From assembly GCA_043769295.1 (NCBI GenBank), contig JAYVJL010000061.1, positions 17,236 through 81,235 on the forward strand: 64,000 nt of DNA, read 5' to 3'. Shown one piece after another: positions 52,569-61,051 of the stretch. The translations under genes were made by a program, and so were the position numbers. Under the pieces are notes generated by a model that worked only from the letters and a program-made list of their open reading frames with translations, had not been told where the DNA came from and did no database searches. The first letter of the stretch is position 1. Each line of letters opens with the position of its first letter. The stretch is from Aalborgiella sp043769295 (GTDB lineage: Bacteria > Pseudomonadota > Gammaproteobacteria > Burkholderiales > Burkholderiaceae_C).

Positions 52569-52607
52569 GTATTAGGTAGGGTAAAAACCAGCTTTCATGA
52601 AGGCATT

Positions 52608-53798
52608 TCAGGATGCTTTTTTCCGTGATTGCCAAACCAACCCAAGCAAAGCGATGGCGCTAAACACCGCACCCGCATAAAACGTGTAAGCCGCACCAAA
52701 TCGATCCCACAATAAACCCGCCGTGACACTGGCGATCAGCAAAGCGATGCCGCTGACGAGGTTAAAAACGCCAAAGGCAGTGCCCCGTAAATCAGCGGGT
52801 GCCGCATTGGCCACCATGGTTGCCAATAAGCCCTGCGTGATACCCATGTGAATACCCCACAAAGCGACACCGCCCAAGACGACGCTCCAATGGTTGCTGC
52901 TGGCCAGTACCAGATCAGCAACAATCAATACAAGTAAACCTACAACCAATAACTTGGAGTGGTTCATCCGGTCAGACAGTTTGCCAAAAGGATAGGCTGA
53001 CAGGGCATAAATCACATTCATGGCCACCATGACCAATGGGACCAACGCTAGCGCAATACCACCTTGCTGCGCGCGCAGCACCAAAAAAGCTTCGCTAAAG
53101 CGCGCCAAGGTAAATACAGCACCTATGCCTACAACCCACCAATACGGCGCGCTAAGTCGTTTGAGGTTGGCTTGACTAACGGGATTAACGCCTTTGCCGG
53201 ACTTTTGGTGCTCTGGCTCTTTCAAGCCGAACAACAGCAAGCCCACGGCCATAAAGCCTGGAATCGCAGCAACCCAGAACACAGCACGAAAGTCGTTTGC
53301 CCACAACAGCATCAAGCCGACGGCCAACAGGGGCCCTAAAAATGCACCCACCGTGTCCAGAGATTGACGCAAGCCAAACGCGGCACCCCGAATTTCAGGC
53401 GGTGCAATATCTGCGACCAAAGCGTCGCGCGGCGCACCCCGAACACCTTTACCGACGCGATCTAACAACCGCGCTGTGAGCAAAATCCCAGTCGTCGGCG
53501 CTAATGCAAACAGGGGTTTGCTGACTGCACCTAAAGCGTACCCAAAAACTGCAAGACCTTTGCGTTTACCCAAATAGTCACTCAAGCTGCCAGAAAACAC
53601 CTTGACGATCAAAGCCGTTGATTCCGCCAACCCTTCGATCAAACCAACAGTCAAAGCACTCGCACCCAGCACGGTAACCATAAACAAGGGAAGCAGGCTG
53701 TGAATCATCTCGGATGAAATGTCCATCAACATGCTGACAAAACCAAGCACCCAGATACCGCGAGGAATTTTCGTTAAAGTGCTATTTAGGTTTGTCAT
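52608..53798 (-). CDS. MFS transporter
   Basis: The 396-residue protein is a twelve-helix major facilitator with the cytoplasmic loop motif SGSLSDYLGKRKGLAVFGY (between helices 2 and 3) and GKLSDRMNHSKLLVVG in the second half. DRVGKGVRGAPRDALVADI is typical of a bacterial branch of MFS exporters whose substrates have not been assigned to my knowledge. The ATG at 53798 (MTNLNSTLTK) is preferred to a start further upstream. It lies beside the repeat-rich accessory segment and has no clear operon partner. Confidence 0.85.
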   Translation of the reverse strand: MTNLNSTLTKIPRGIWVLGFVSMLMDISSEMIHSLLPLFMVTVLGASALTVGLIEGLAESTALIVKVFSGSLSDYLGKRKGLAVFGYALGAVSKPLFALAPTTGILLTARLLDRVGKGVRGAPRDALVADIAPPEIRGAAFGLRQSLDTVGAFLGPLLAVGLMLLWANDFRAVFWVAAIPGFMAVGLLLFGLKEPEHQKSGKGVNPVSQANLKRLSAPYWWVVGIGAVFTLARFSEAFLVLRAQQGGIALALVPLVMVAMNVIYALSAYPFGKLSDRMNHSKLLVVGLLVLIVADLVLASSNHWSVVLGGVALWGIHMGITQGLLATMVANAAPADLRGTAFGVFNLVSGIALLIASVTAGLLWDRFGAAYTFYAGAVFSAIALLGLVWQSRKKAS

Positions 53799-53850
53799 GT
53801 GAAGTTGGCTCCCATCCAATATACACAATTAATCTTAATTGAAATAAGCC

Positions 53851-53983
53851 AAGCGCGCCGTGCTCCCCGCCGACTGCCTGCTCATCCCCGTAGGCGGCAT
53901 CACCCCCAGCAACATGCCACCTACCTGCAAGCCGCGCCAGCGGTTTTGGGATGGGGTCGGGGTTGTATACAGCAGGCAAGACG
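53851..53983 (+). pseudogene. Remnant of a KDPGal-aldolase-like gene
   Basis: Across three frames the DNA spells KRAVLPADCLLIPVGGITPS then NM, TYLQA and ASGFGMGSGLYTAGKT, the conserved end of 2-dehydro-3-deoxy-6-phosphogalactonate aldolase (DgoA, VGGITP-NMA-YL-AGA-GFG-GS-LY). Two or more frameshifts and loss of everything upstream leave a non-functional fragment. The segment ends in sequence of unknown origin before a dispersed repeat. Confidence 0.7.
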
Positions 53984-54012
53984 ATATCTGCTATACGGCA
54001 ATCCGCTCTTGA

Positions 54013-54050
54013 ATTAATAGCTGCTTAGGCAATGAATACGCCGGCTAGTG
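54013..54050 (+). repeat. Dispersed repeat copy 9
   Basis: This shorter copy keeps TTAATAGCTGCTTAGGCAAT then GAATACGCCGGCTAGTGG but has lost the left half of the hairpin. It follows the aldolase remnant. Confidence 0.8.
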
Positions 54051-54140
54051 GCTTGTTTGAGGGATGAAAATTGGGTTTTAAGTGAAATTTTAGTTTTTCA
54101 CTGTATTTTCGTAAAAATATGTCGTTTTAGGTGCTATTTA

Positions 54141-54188
54141 TGGCTCTAGCCGGCGTACTTGTTTCCTAAGTAGCTATGAAAATAATAG
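54141..54188 (-). repeat. Dispersed repeat copy 10
   Basis: In reverse orientation, CTATTATTTTCATAGCTACT then TAGGAAACAAGTACGCCGGC and TAGAGCCA match the consensus, with a hairpin of CTATTATTTTCATAG. It lies in front of the Cys/His-rich gene at 54260. Confidence 0.85.
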
Positions 54189-54259
54189 TGAATTCGATGC
54201 GATATAGTGTATGCTGAATTTTATTTCAAGCAAACAATCTAGCAACCGAGTTGAATTAC

Positions 54260-54976
54260 ATGCCTATTTGCCGCTTATGCAACAAGGAACGCGAACTAAG
54301 AGAGTCGCATATTGTTCCCAAATTCATGTACGCCGAACTTAAAAACAACAATCGCCAAATATTGGCCATTAATGGCAGTGGAAAACGAGGAAGGACATTG
54401 GTGCAAGACGGCGCTAAGGAACACCTCTTTTGCGAAGACTGCGAGCAACACTTCAATAAGCATTTTGAAACACCATTCAGAAAATACTGGATTGAAACCC
54501 CACCGCTGCCTGATCCATGGAACGACGATAACCCACGTTGGATAGCTACTGATTACAAGCCGTTTAAGCTGTTCCACCTTAGTATCTTGTTTCGCGCCAG
54601 TGTAAGCACACTACCAATTTTTAATCCAATCAACCTTGGACCGCACGAAGAAAAAATTCGGCTACTCTTGCTTAACTGTGATCCAGGTGAATATTGTGAA
54701 TACCCGATTGCAGGTTATGCCGTAGTTCATCACACAACAAGGCAACTTGTAAAAATGATCTCTCAACCGCAAGTGTTTAGGGTTGGCGGAAAACAGTGCT
54801 ACAGCATTATGTATGGCGGCGTCGAGTGGTGGATGTGTGTGGCCTCAGATCGAAATTATGAATTTGAAAAATTTGCGTTGCAGAATGATGGACGATTGTG
54901 CCTATCAGTATTCCCTTGGAATGAAGTTGCAGCAGTGCAGAAGGCGAGCAGGACACTCAAAAATGCAGGCACCTGA
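54260..54976 (+). CDS. Unrecognised Cys/His-rich protein, HNH-like zinc motif
   Basis: I do not recognise this 238-residue protein. It opens MPICRLCNKERELRESHIVP, with CxxC at C4 and C7, then ESH-I-P near residue 17, and CEDC at C58 and C61 followed by two His residues. This C-x2-C ... SH ... C-x2-C arrangement suggests a zinc-bound HNH-type nuclease or DNA-binding core. The rest (GEYCEYPIAGYAVVHHTTRQ, FALQNDGRLCLSVFPW) has no motif known to me. Its codon use and base composition are visibly AT-richer than the neighbours, which points to transfer. The ATG at 54260 is preferred to a TTG 9 bases upstream. Dispersed repeats flank it on both sides. Confidence 0.6.
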   Translation: MPICRLCNKERELRESHIVPKFMYAELKNNNRQILAINGSGKRGRTLVQDGAKEHLFCEDCEQHFNKHFETPFRKYWIETPPLPDPWNDDNPRWIATDYKPFKLFHLSILFRASVSTLPIFNPINLGPHEEKIRLLLLNCDPGEYCEYPIAGYAVVHHTTRQLVKMISQPQVFRVGGKQCYSIMYGGVEWWMCVASDRNYEFEKFALQNDGRLCLSVFPWNEVAAVQKASRTLKNAGT

Positions 54977-55082
54977 AGGTTGCTTTTCCGTTTGTAGTTC
55001 TGCCTTGGCATTTCTATTTTGGTTTAATAGAGCCAAGATATCCCAAACAGCAGCTTTAGAGAAATACAAGTAAAAAATCAAA

Positions 55083-55127
55083 CTTTAGCCGGCGTATTTA
55101 TTGTCTAAGCAGCTATGAAATTATTAG
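55083..55127 (-). repeat. Dispersed repeat copy 11
   Basis: In reverse orientation this copy reads CTAATAATTTCATAGCTGCT then TAGACAATAAATACGCCGGC and TAAAG. It lies between the Cys/His-rich gene and the ankyrin gene. Confidence 0.9.
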
Positions 55128-55186
55128 TAACTTGTAGGCTATAGTTAAACAAACAAATTCATTTACATAACTGACTTGGGCAAATC

Positions 55187-55849
55187 ATGACTGACTATAA
55201 GGAAAGTTTTGAGAGCTACGCCTCTGATTACTTGCTAAAGAAACGTGCACTCGGGGATGAATTGGACGAGGCAGCGCACAGGGCGATTGAGGAGATATTG
55301 GCGGAGCGAGGTGAAAGCCTACCACCTCGCCCATCTAAACCGGTCATGGTTAATGCCGGCGTGAAATCCAGTGGGATTTTTAAGATGACGTCGCTCCTTC
55401 TCCTCGTCTTGGTGAGTATGGTTTTGAGCAAGATGATCGCGCTCACGTGGGTTGGCTTACTGGTTATGGCTGCTGTCGTTATCTATATTGTTTTCGACTG
55501 GTTTCGAAAACGCTCACTGACACCAGAGCAGCGAGAGGCCGAAAATACTCAGAAGCAAGCAGATGACGAAGGGTTAAATGAGCTGATGCTGGCGTCAGCA
55601 GATGGGAACATGCAACGTGTCCAAGATTTGCTGAACTATGGAGTAGATATAAATGCCACAAGCTTGTCCCGTAGCACGGCTCTGATGTATGCAGTTCGTA
55701 ACAATCATTTGGATGTTGCAAAGGTACTGATTGATGCCGGCGCCGACATCAATGCGAAGTCAGACAAAAAATCGACTGCGCTCTCGATTGCTCATAAGTT
55801 TGGCCATTCAGAGATGGTCGCTTATCTCAAACAAAAACAAGCAATGTAG
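55187..55849 (+). CDS. Membrane-anchored ankyrin-repeat protein
   Basis: The 220-residue protein has an acidic N-terminal part (about 1-60), two close membrane helices between 65 and 105 (MTSLLLLVLVSMVLSKMIAL, WVGLLVMAAVVIYIVFDWF), and a C-terminal domain of about three ankyrin repeats (LMLASADGNMQRVQDLLNYG, ALMYAVRNNHLDVAKVLIDA, ALSIAHKFGHSEMVAYLKQ). It probably acts in protein-protein binding on the cytoplasmic face. No known partner is evident. It lies in the AT-rich accessory segment beside the Cys/His-rich gene. Confidence 0.75.
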   Translation: MTDYKESFESYASDYLLKKRALGDELDEAAHRAIEEILAERGESLPPRPSKPVMVNAGVKSSGIFKMTSLLLLVLVSMVLSKMIALTWVGLLVMAAVVIYIVFDWFRKRSLTPEQREAENTQKQADDEGLNELMLASADGNMQRVQDLLNYGVDINATSLSRSTALMYAVRNNHLDVAKVLIDAGADINAKSDKKSTALSIAHKFGHSEMVAYLKQKQAM

Positions 55850-55865
55850 TGGAAGTCACATTTAA

Positions 55866-55892
55866 AGCCTAATTAGCTATGAAAATAATAGC
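55866..55892 (-). repeat. Truncated dispersed repeat
   Basis: Only the hairpin half remains: GCTATTATTTTCATAGCTAA then TTAGGCT on the minus strand. The ATACGCCGGCTA core is absent, so it is a partial copy 16 bases after the ankyrin stop. Confidence 0.7.
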
Positions 55893-55934
55893 GTTTAACG
55901 GCCATTATTTTCAATTTTTATCACTCAACGAAGC

Positions 55935-57380
55935 TTAAACACTCGTCATCGCCACCGTCTTCGTATTCAAATACGAATCCAGCGCTTCTGGCCCGCCTTC
56001 GCTGCCATAGCCCGAATCCTTCACCCCACCAAACGGCAGCTCAGCCCACGGCATGGCGGGTTGGTTGATCCAGAGCATGCCGGTTTGTACTTGGCTGCTG
56101 AGTTGATGTGCGTTTTTGATGCTGCTGGTGAAGGCGTAGGCGGAGAGTCCGAAGGGGAGGCGGTTCGCCTCGGCGATGGCTTCATCCAGGTTTTTGACGC
56201 TGCGCAGCGCGGCCATGGGGCCGAAGGGTTCGGTGTTGAAGACGTCGCTGTCCAGCGGGGCGTCCAAAATCAGGGTCGGGGCGAAGTAGTTGCCAGAGGT
56301 ACCGATGCGCTCACCGCCGGTGGCTATTGTTGCACCGCGTTTCACGGCGTCTTCGGTCAGCTGCTGCATGGCGGTGACGCGGCGGGCGTTGGCCATGGGG
56401 CCCATGGTGCTGGCGGCGTCCAGGCCGGAGCCGACTTTCATTTTCTGGGTGTAGGCCAAAAAGCCGGCGACGAATTCTTCACGCACGGCCTCATCGACCA
56501 AAAAGCGGGTGGGGGAAATACACACCTGCCCCGCGTTGCGAAACTTGAAGGCTGCAATCATCTTGATCGCGTGCGCCACATTGGCATCTGCCGCGACGAT
56601 CACCGGCGCGTGGCCGCCCAGCTCCATGGTGGCGCGTTTCATGTGTTTGCCTGCCAGGGCGGCGAGTTGTTTGCCCACGGGTGTGGAGCCGGTGAAGGTG
56701 ATTTTGCGGATGGTGGGGTGCGGGATCAGGTAGTTGCTGATCTCTGCCGGGTCGCCGTAGACCAGGCCGATCACACCAGCCGGCACGCCCGCGTCGATGA
56801 AGGCGCGGATCAGTTCGGCCGGTGACGCAGGGGTTTCTTCCGGTGCTTTGATGATGATGGAGCAGCCTGTCGCCAGCGCGGCGCTGAGTTTGCGGACGAT
56901 CTGGTTGACCGGGAAGTTCCACGGCGTGAAGGCGGCGACCGGGCCGACCGGCTCTTTCAGCACCATTTGCTGCACATTGGGCATGCGCGGCGGCACAATG
57001 CGGCCGTAAACGCGGCGGCCTTCTTCGGCAAACCACTCGATGATGTCGGCCGACATGCCCAGCTCGCCTTTGGCCTCGGCCAGCGGTTTACCCTGTTCTT
57101 GCGTCATCAGCAGGGCGATGTCGCCAGCGCGTTCACGCAGCAATGCGGCGGCGGCGCGCATGATCTCGCTGCGTTTGATAGCGGGGGTGTTTTTCCAGAT
57201 CTCAAAACCCTTGGCGGTGGCGGCCAAGGCGTCGTCCAAATCCGCAATCGTCGCGTGCGCCACGCTGCCAATCACCTCGCCGGTGGCCGGGTTGTGTACG
57301 GGAATGACGGCCCCGCCTTTGGCGGCGCGCCATTCGTTGTTGATCATGAGCTGGACGTGGGGGTAGGCGGTGGTGGTCAT
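55935..57380 (-). CDS. NAD-dependent aldehyde dehydrogenase, GabD-like
   Basis: The 481-residue protein is an aldehyde dehydrogenase close to succinate-semialdehyde dehydrogenase GabD. FTPWNFPVNQIVRKLSAALATG (read in parts), the cofactor loop FTGSTPVGKQL, the general-base Glu in MELGGHAP and the catalytic Cys in NAGQVCISPTRF are present, with the C-terminal PFGGVKDSGYGSEGG. The start at ATG 57380 is used; a TTG just upstream is unlikely. It is divergent from the M14 carboxypeptidase gene. The substrate may be succinate or glutarate semialdehyde. Confidence 0.88.
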   Translation of the reverse strand: MTTTAYPHVQLMINNEWRAAKGGAVIPVHNPATGEVIGSVAHATIADLDDALAATAKGFEIWKNTPAIKRSEIMRAAAALLRERAGDIALLMTQEQGKPLAEAKGELGMSADIIEWFAEEGRRVYGRIVPPRMPNVQQMVLKEPVGPVAAFTPWNFPVNQIVRKLSAALATGCSIIIKAPEETPASPAELIRAFIDAGVPAGVIGLVYGDPAEISNYLIPHPTIRKITFTGSTPVGKQLAALAGKHMKRATMELGGHAPVIVAADANVAHAIKMIAAFKFRNAGQVCISPTRFLVDEAVREEFVAGFLAYTQKMKVGSGLDAASTMGPMANARRVTAMQQLTEDAVKRGATIATGGERIGTSGNYFAPTLILDAPLDSDVFNTEPFGPMAALRSVKNLDEAIAEANRLPFGLSAYAFTSSIKNAHQLSSQVQTGMLWINQPAMPWAELPFGGVKDSGYGSEGGPEALDSYLNTKTVAMTSV

Positions 57381-57443
57381 AGTCAAGATAAAAGTATTGA
57401 TAATAAAGGTCTATGTTACGACCAATTTGAGACTTATTTCATC

Positions 57444-58607
57444 ATGCTTACGATTTCCACACAGTTCGATTCCGGTGCGATTGACGTCGTCAGCCTCGCC
57501 GACCCGCAGGACATCCAGCTCAAGATCCGACCGGATCAAGGTGCGGGCGGCGCAGCCGAATTTGCCCAGTGGTTTCACTTTCGGCTGCAAGGCGCGGCGG
57601 GCGTGTCTGTGAAGCTGCGGTTTTTGAACGCCGGCAGCTGTGCCTACCCCAAAGGCTGGGAGGGCTACCGCGTGGTCGCCAGCTACGACCGCCAGCTGTG
57701 GTTCCGCATCGACACGGCGTTTGACGGCCAGGTGATGACGGCGAATCTCACGCCGGACACAAATAGCATCTACTTCGCCTACTTTGAGCCGTATTCCTAC
57801 GAGCGGCACCTCGATTTGCTGGGTTCAGCCGCCGAATCTGAGCATGTGCAAAGCGAGTTTCTGGGCCACACCGTCGATGGCCGCGACATGAATGTGCTGC
57901 ACATCACAGATGCCTCATCCCCCGTGGCGCAGAAAAAAAACATCTGGCTCATCGCCCGCCAGCACCCGGGGGAGACCATGGCTGAGTGGTTTGTGGAGGG
58001 CTTTTTGGAGCGTCTGCTGGATGTGGACGACCCGGTCAGCCGCGTGTTGCTGGCCAAATGCGTCTTTCACTTCGTGCCCAATATGAACCCGGACGGTTCT
58101 GTGCGCGGCAACCTGCGCACCAACGCAGCGGGAGCGAATCTAAACCGCGAATGGCAAACGCCTACCCTGGAACGGTCACCAGAGGTGTTTTTAGTCCGCC
58201 AAAAAATGCTGGAAGTGGGCGTAGATTTTTGCCTGGACGCCCACGGCGACGAAGGTTTGCCCTACAACTTTGTCGCCGGCTCAGAAGGCAACCCCGGCTA
58301 CACAGACCAGATCGAAGCGCTGGAAAACGCCTTCAAAGCAGTCTGGTTGGCCACCAGCCCAGACTTTCAAACCGAGCAAGGCTACGGCAAAACCGCCAAA
58401 GGCACCGCCAACCAAACCATGGCGACGAATTGGATCGCACAACAGTTCGGTTGCCTCGCTTTTACCATCGAGATGCCGTTCAAGGACAATGCCAACTTGC
58501 CCGATGCGGGTGTGGGCTGGAGCGGTGAGCGCTCAAAGAAGCTAGGCGCGGGCGTATTACAGCCACTACTGGCAATAACCGACCAGCTAAACACAGCACG
58601 CAAGTAG
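57444..58607 (+). CDS. M14 family zinc carboxypeptidase
   Basis: The 387-residue protein has an N-terminal beta-sandwich-like domain (1-120) and an M14 carboxypeptidase domain with H174 and E177 in RQHPGETMAEWF, H267 in CLDAHGDE and the catalytic Glu in FTIEMPF. The architecture is that of the cytosolic carboxypeptidase (CCP/AGBL) branch, which in bacteria has few characterised members. No signal peptide is present. The frame stays open far upstream in antisense to the dehydrogenase gene, but the ATG at 57444 (MLTISTQFDSGAI) is the natural start. Confidence 0.85.
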   Translation: MLTISTQFDSGAIDVVSLADPQDIQLKIRPDQGAGGAAEFAQWFHFRLQGAAGVSVKLRFLNAGSCAYPKGWEGYRVVASYDRQLWFRIDTAFDGQVMTANLTPDTNSIYFAYFEPYSYERHLDLLGSAAESEHVQSEFLGHTVDGRDMNVLHITDASSPVAQKKNIWLIARQHPGETMAEWFVEGFLERLLDVDDPVSRVLLAKCVFHFVPNMNPDGSVRGNLRTNAAGANLNREWQTPTLERSPEVFLVRQKMLEVGVDFCLDAHGDEGLPYNFVAGSEGNPGYTDQIEALENAFKAVWLATSPDFQTEQGYGKTAKGTANQTMATNWIAQQFGCLAFTIEMPFKDNANLPDAGVGWSGERSKKLGAGVLQPLLAITDQLNTARK

Positions 58608-58772
58608 AGCCTAGCCAGACTCAAACCCTCAAATGAAGGCCCCCTCTTTCGCCGTGGGGCCCCAGCATGTCTTTCACCTATGTGTGCTGGCGAACAGATA
58701 TACCCTCGCCTTCCACATAATCTTACCTGCACGTCGCAGTTGCGGCGTGATGACTCACACCAAGGAGGTTTT

Positions 58773-59273
58773 ATGAAAAAGTACTTAGTCGCACTGCTAT
58801 GTCTATTCACGGTGGCACTGACACTGCCGCTACAAGCCGCTACGAAAAACGAGAAGAGTCTATACGAACGGCTGGGCGGCGTCTTCGCCATCGCGGCAGT
58901 TGTTGACCATTTCAGCGATGCCGTGGTGCAGAACCCGATCGTGGGAAAGACTTCGCAAAACCCAGCCCTCAGGGAATGGCACACGAAGAGTCTGGACAGG
59001 TTGCCGGGCCTCAAATTCGAGCGAACCCTGTGGGTCTGCGAGGTCACGGGCGGGCCTTTCAAATACTCAGCCACAAAGCCGGGTAAAACCCATTTGGGCC
59101 TAGAGAACGCGCATCGTAACCTGAAGATCTCGCCGGAAGAATTCGATGAGGTCGCGGCCGAGCTCGGGCGCAGCCTTGACTTCGCCAAAGTGCCTGCGCG
59201 TGAGAAGGGAGAAGTCCTTGCAGCCTTCGCTGCGCATAAGAAAGAGGTAACGGCCGGCTACAAGACGAAGTGA
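58773..59273 (+). CDS. Exported group 1 truncated haemoglobin
   Basis: This 166-residue protein is a bacterial truncated globin with a cleavable signal peptide (MKKYLVALLCLFTVALTLPLQAA). The globin core starts SLYERLGGVFAIAAVVDHF and the proximal His is in LENAHRNLKISPEEFDEV. An EVTGGPFKYSATKPGK segment corresponds to the usual E-helix region. Export to the periplasm is unusual for this family, which mostly acts inside the cell in oxygen or NO binding. A strong AAGGAGG site lies 7 bases before the ATG. It appears monocistronic. Confidence 0.88.
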   Translation: MKKYLVALLCLFTVALTLPLQAATKNEKSLYERLGGVFAIAAVVDHFSDAVVQNPIVGKTSQNPALREWHTKSLDRLPGLKFERTLWVCEVTGGPFKYSATKPGKTHLGLENAHRNLKISPEEFDEVAAELGRSLDFAKVPAREKGEVLAAFAAHKKEVTAGYKTK

Positions 59274-59355
59274 TTCTGGCTGACTTGCGTTTTAGCCGAC
59301 TATTGATCGCCCGGTGGGGCGACATAGGGCCGGGGCGTAAGTGGACCGTGAAGCA

Positions 59356-59401
59356 ATATAGCCGGCGTATTTATTGCTTAAGATGCTATTATTAAAATAG
59401 C
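59356..59401 (-). repeat. Dispersed repeat copy 12
   Basis: In reverse orientation it reads GCTATTTTAATAATAGCATC then TTAAGCAATAAATACGCCGG and CTATA, with a clear GCTATT/AATAGC hairpin. It ends just before the gshA stop. Confidence 0.9.
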
Positions 59402-59405
59402 AAAT

Positions 59406-60995
59406 CTAGCGATAATAAGACGCCACATAGTCCTCAAAACTCACTTTGTCTGAAGCTTCCAAAGCTTTCTGATCAGCCAGAGAATCCACCACGCTGGCCT
59501 CAAACCGCGCAGTCGCTGCCACATCCAGCGGTTCGGCTAGCAAATTGGCGTGGTGCTGTTCTGCCATCTGCTTGGCGTATTTGAAGTAGCCGCCAGCTTC
59601 ACGCGCTGCAGCCAAGACTTGCGCTGAGGGCGTCAAATCAGGGTTGTCAATGCGTTGGCGCAGGATCGTCATGGTTGTCGCATAGTTGTTGTCACCATAG
59701 GCGGCGTCCAGCATCTCGGCAAACGGGGCCATGTCGTCAAACAAGGCATGCGCAATCGGGCGGAAGGGCTGTTCGCGGTTGTGTACCAGTAAATGCAAAT
59801 CAGGCTGGCGGCCCCGGTTGACGATGCGGCGCTTGTTTTCGTCGTTCTCCGCCTGTTCGCGGCTGGTGATGGGCGGGCTGTCGCGGAACAGGCACATCAT
59901 CAAGAGCACGTCGGCAAAGGTGCTTTGCTCGGGCGTGATGCCAATATCGACCATCGGGTTCAAGTCAAACAAGCGTACTTCAACGTATTCCACACCATAG
60001 GTTTGCAGTGCTTTGGCCGGGCGTTCGCCGTGCTTGCCGATGCGTTTGGGGCGGATGCCGGCGTAGAACTCGTTTTCGACCTGCAGCAAGTTGGCGCTGA
60101 GCTGCTGCCAGTGGCCGTCTTCCTTGCTTTTAACGCCCATTTCTTCATAGAACGGGTCGGGCGTGCGGATGGCGGACTCCAGCGCGCTGGTGTATTCCAG
60201 CAGCGAGTTGAAGCTGACGTGCAGCTTGTCCTGCGCGTTGTTTTGGTAGCCCAGGTCGCTCATGCGCAGGCTGGTGGCGTAGGGGCCATACAGTGTGCCT
60301 GGGGTATCTGGCTTGAGCTGTTCCAGGTCCGACTTGCGGCCCTGCAAAAACGACTCGCATACCGCCGGTGATGCGCCAAACAGGTAGGGAATCAGCCAGC
60401 CGTAGCGTAAAAAGTTGCGGATCAGGCCAAAGTAGCGCTCGGAGATGAAATCCTGCAAACTGAGTTTTGATTTGCAGCACGTGTGCAACGCCTCCCAAAA
60501 CGCTTGCGGCAGCGACCAGTTGTAGTGCGCGCCGGCGATGGTTTGCATGTGCCTGCCATAGCGCAGGCCCAAGCCTTCACGGTACACAACCTTCATTTTG
60601 GCGCTGTTGGACGTGCCGTAATTGGCCAGCGGAATGTCCGTGTCCTCGCCCAAAATGCAGGGCATGGAACCGGCCCACATCACCTCGTCTTTGAGCTGTG
60701 CCGCGCTGAAACGGTGGATCTCACGCAAAAATTGCAGCGGAAACGCCGGGTCGGCCGACGGTGGAGTGATGAATTCGAGCAGCGCTTCGGAGTAATCGGT
60801 GGTGATCCACGGATGCGTCAATTTAGATCCGAGCAGGGCTGGATGCGGTGTGAGCGCTAACTTGCCATGGGCATCTACCCGCAAACATTCCCGTTCATAG
60901 CCGCGCTGGATGCCGCGCAAGAGTTTTGAGAGTTCAGCCGCCTGTTGGGCGCTGGAAAATTGGCTCACTTCGCCACAACAGGTAAATTTCAGCAT
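59406..60995 (-). CDS. gshA: Glutamate-cysteine ligase
   Basis: GshA joins glutamate and cysteine in the first, rate-limiting step of glutathione synthesis. The 529-residue protein matches the gammaproteobacterial-type enzyme: GYERECLRVDAHGKLALTPHP, TTDYSEALLEFITPP, WAGSMPCILGEDTDIPLANYG and SKMKVVYREGLGLRYG-like segments, and the C-terminal YVEVRLFDLNPMVDIGI. Glutathione reductase (gor) is encoded close by, so glutathione synthesis and recycling cluster here with the FKBP gene between them. The start MLKFTCCGEVSQFSS is 10 residues ahead of the usual beginning and may be slightly long. Confidence 0.94.
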   Translation of the reverse strand: MLKFTCCGEVSQFSSAQQAAELSKLLRGIQRGYERECLRVDAHGKLALTPHPALLGSKLTHPWITTDYSEALLEFITPPSADPAFPLQFLREIHRFSAAQLKDEVMWAGSMPCILGEDTDIPLANYGTSNSAKMKVVYREGLGLRYGRHMQTIAGAHYNWSLPQAFWEALHTCCKSKLSLQDFISERYFGLIRNFLRYGWLIPYLFGASPAVCESFLQGRKSDLEQLKPDTPGTLYGPYATSLRMSDLGYQNNAQDKLHVSFNSLLEYTSALESAIRTPDPFYEEMGVKSKEDGHWQQLSANLLQVENEFYAGIRPKRIGKHGERPAKALQTYGVEYVEVRLFDLNPMVDIGITPEQSTFADVLLMMCLFRDSPPITSREQAENDENKRRIVNRGRQPDLHLLVHNREQPFRPIAHALFDDMAPFAEMLDAAYGDNNYATTMTILRQRIDNPDLTPSAQVLAAAREAGGYFKYAKQMAEQHHANLLAEPLDVAATARFEASVVDSLADQKALEASDKVSFEDYVASYYR

Positions 60996-61051
60996 CGCAG
61001 AATCGTCCGTTATCTAAATGGTTGGCCGCTTGTTTGTCAATTATTTGCCAA

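Noticed and set aside
53799..54017. 72-codon plus-strand frame after the MFS gene
   Set aside because: It is one frame of the degraded aldolase remnant and not an intact gene.
56967..57443. Long open frame antisense to the aldehyde dehydrogenase, continuous with the carboxypeptidase gene
   Set aside because: It mirrors the codon pattern of the dehydrogenase gene, and the carboxypeptidase has a natural start at 57444.
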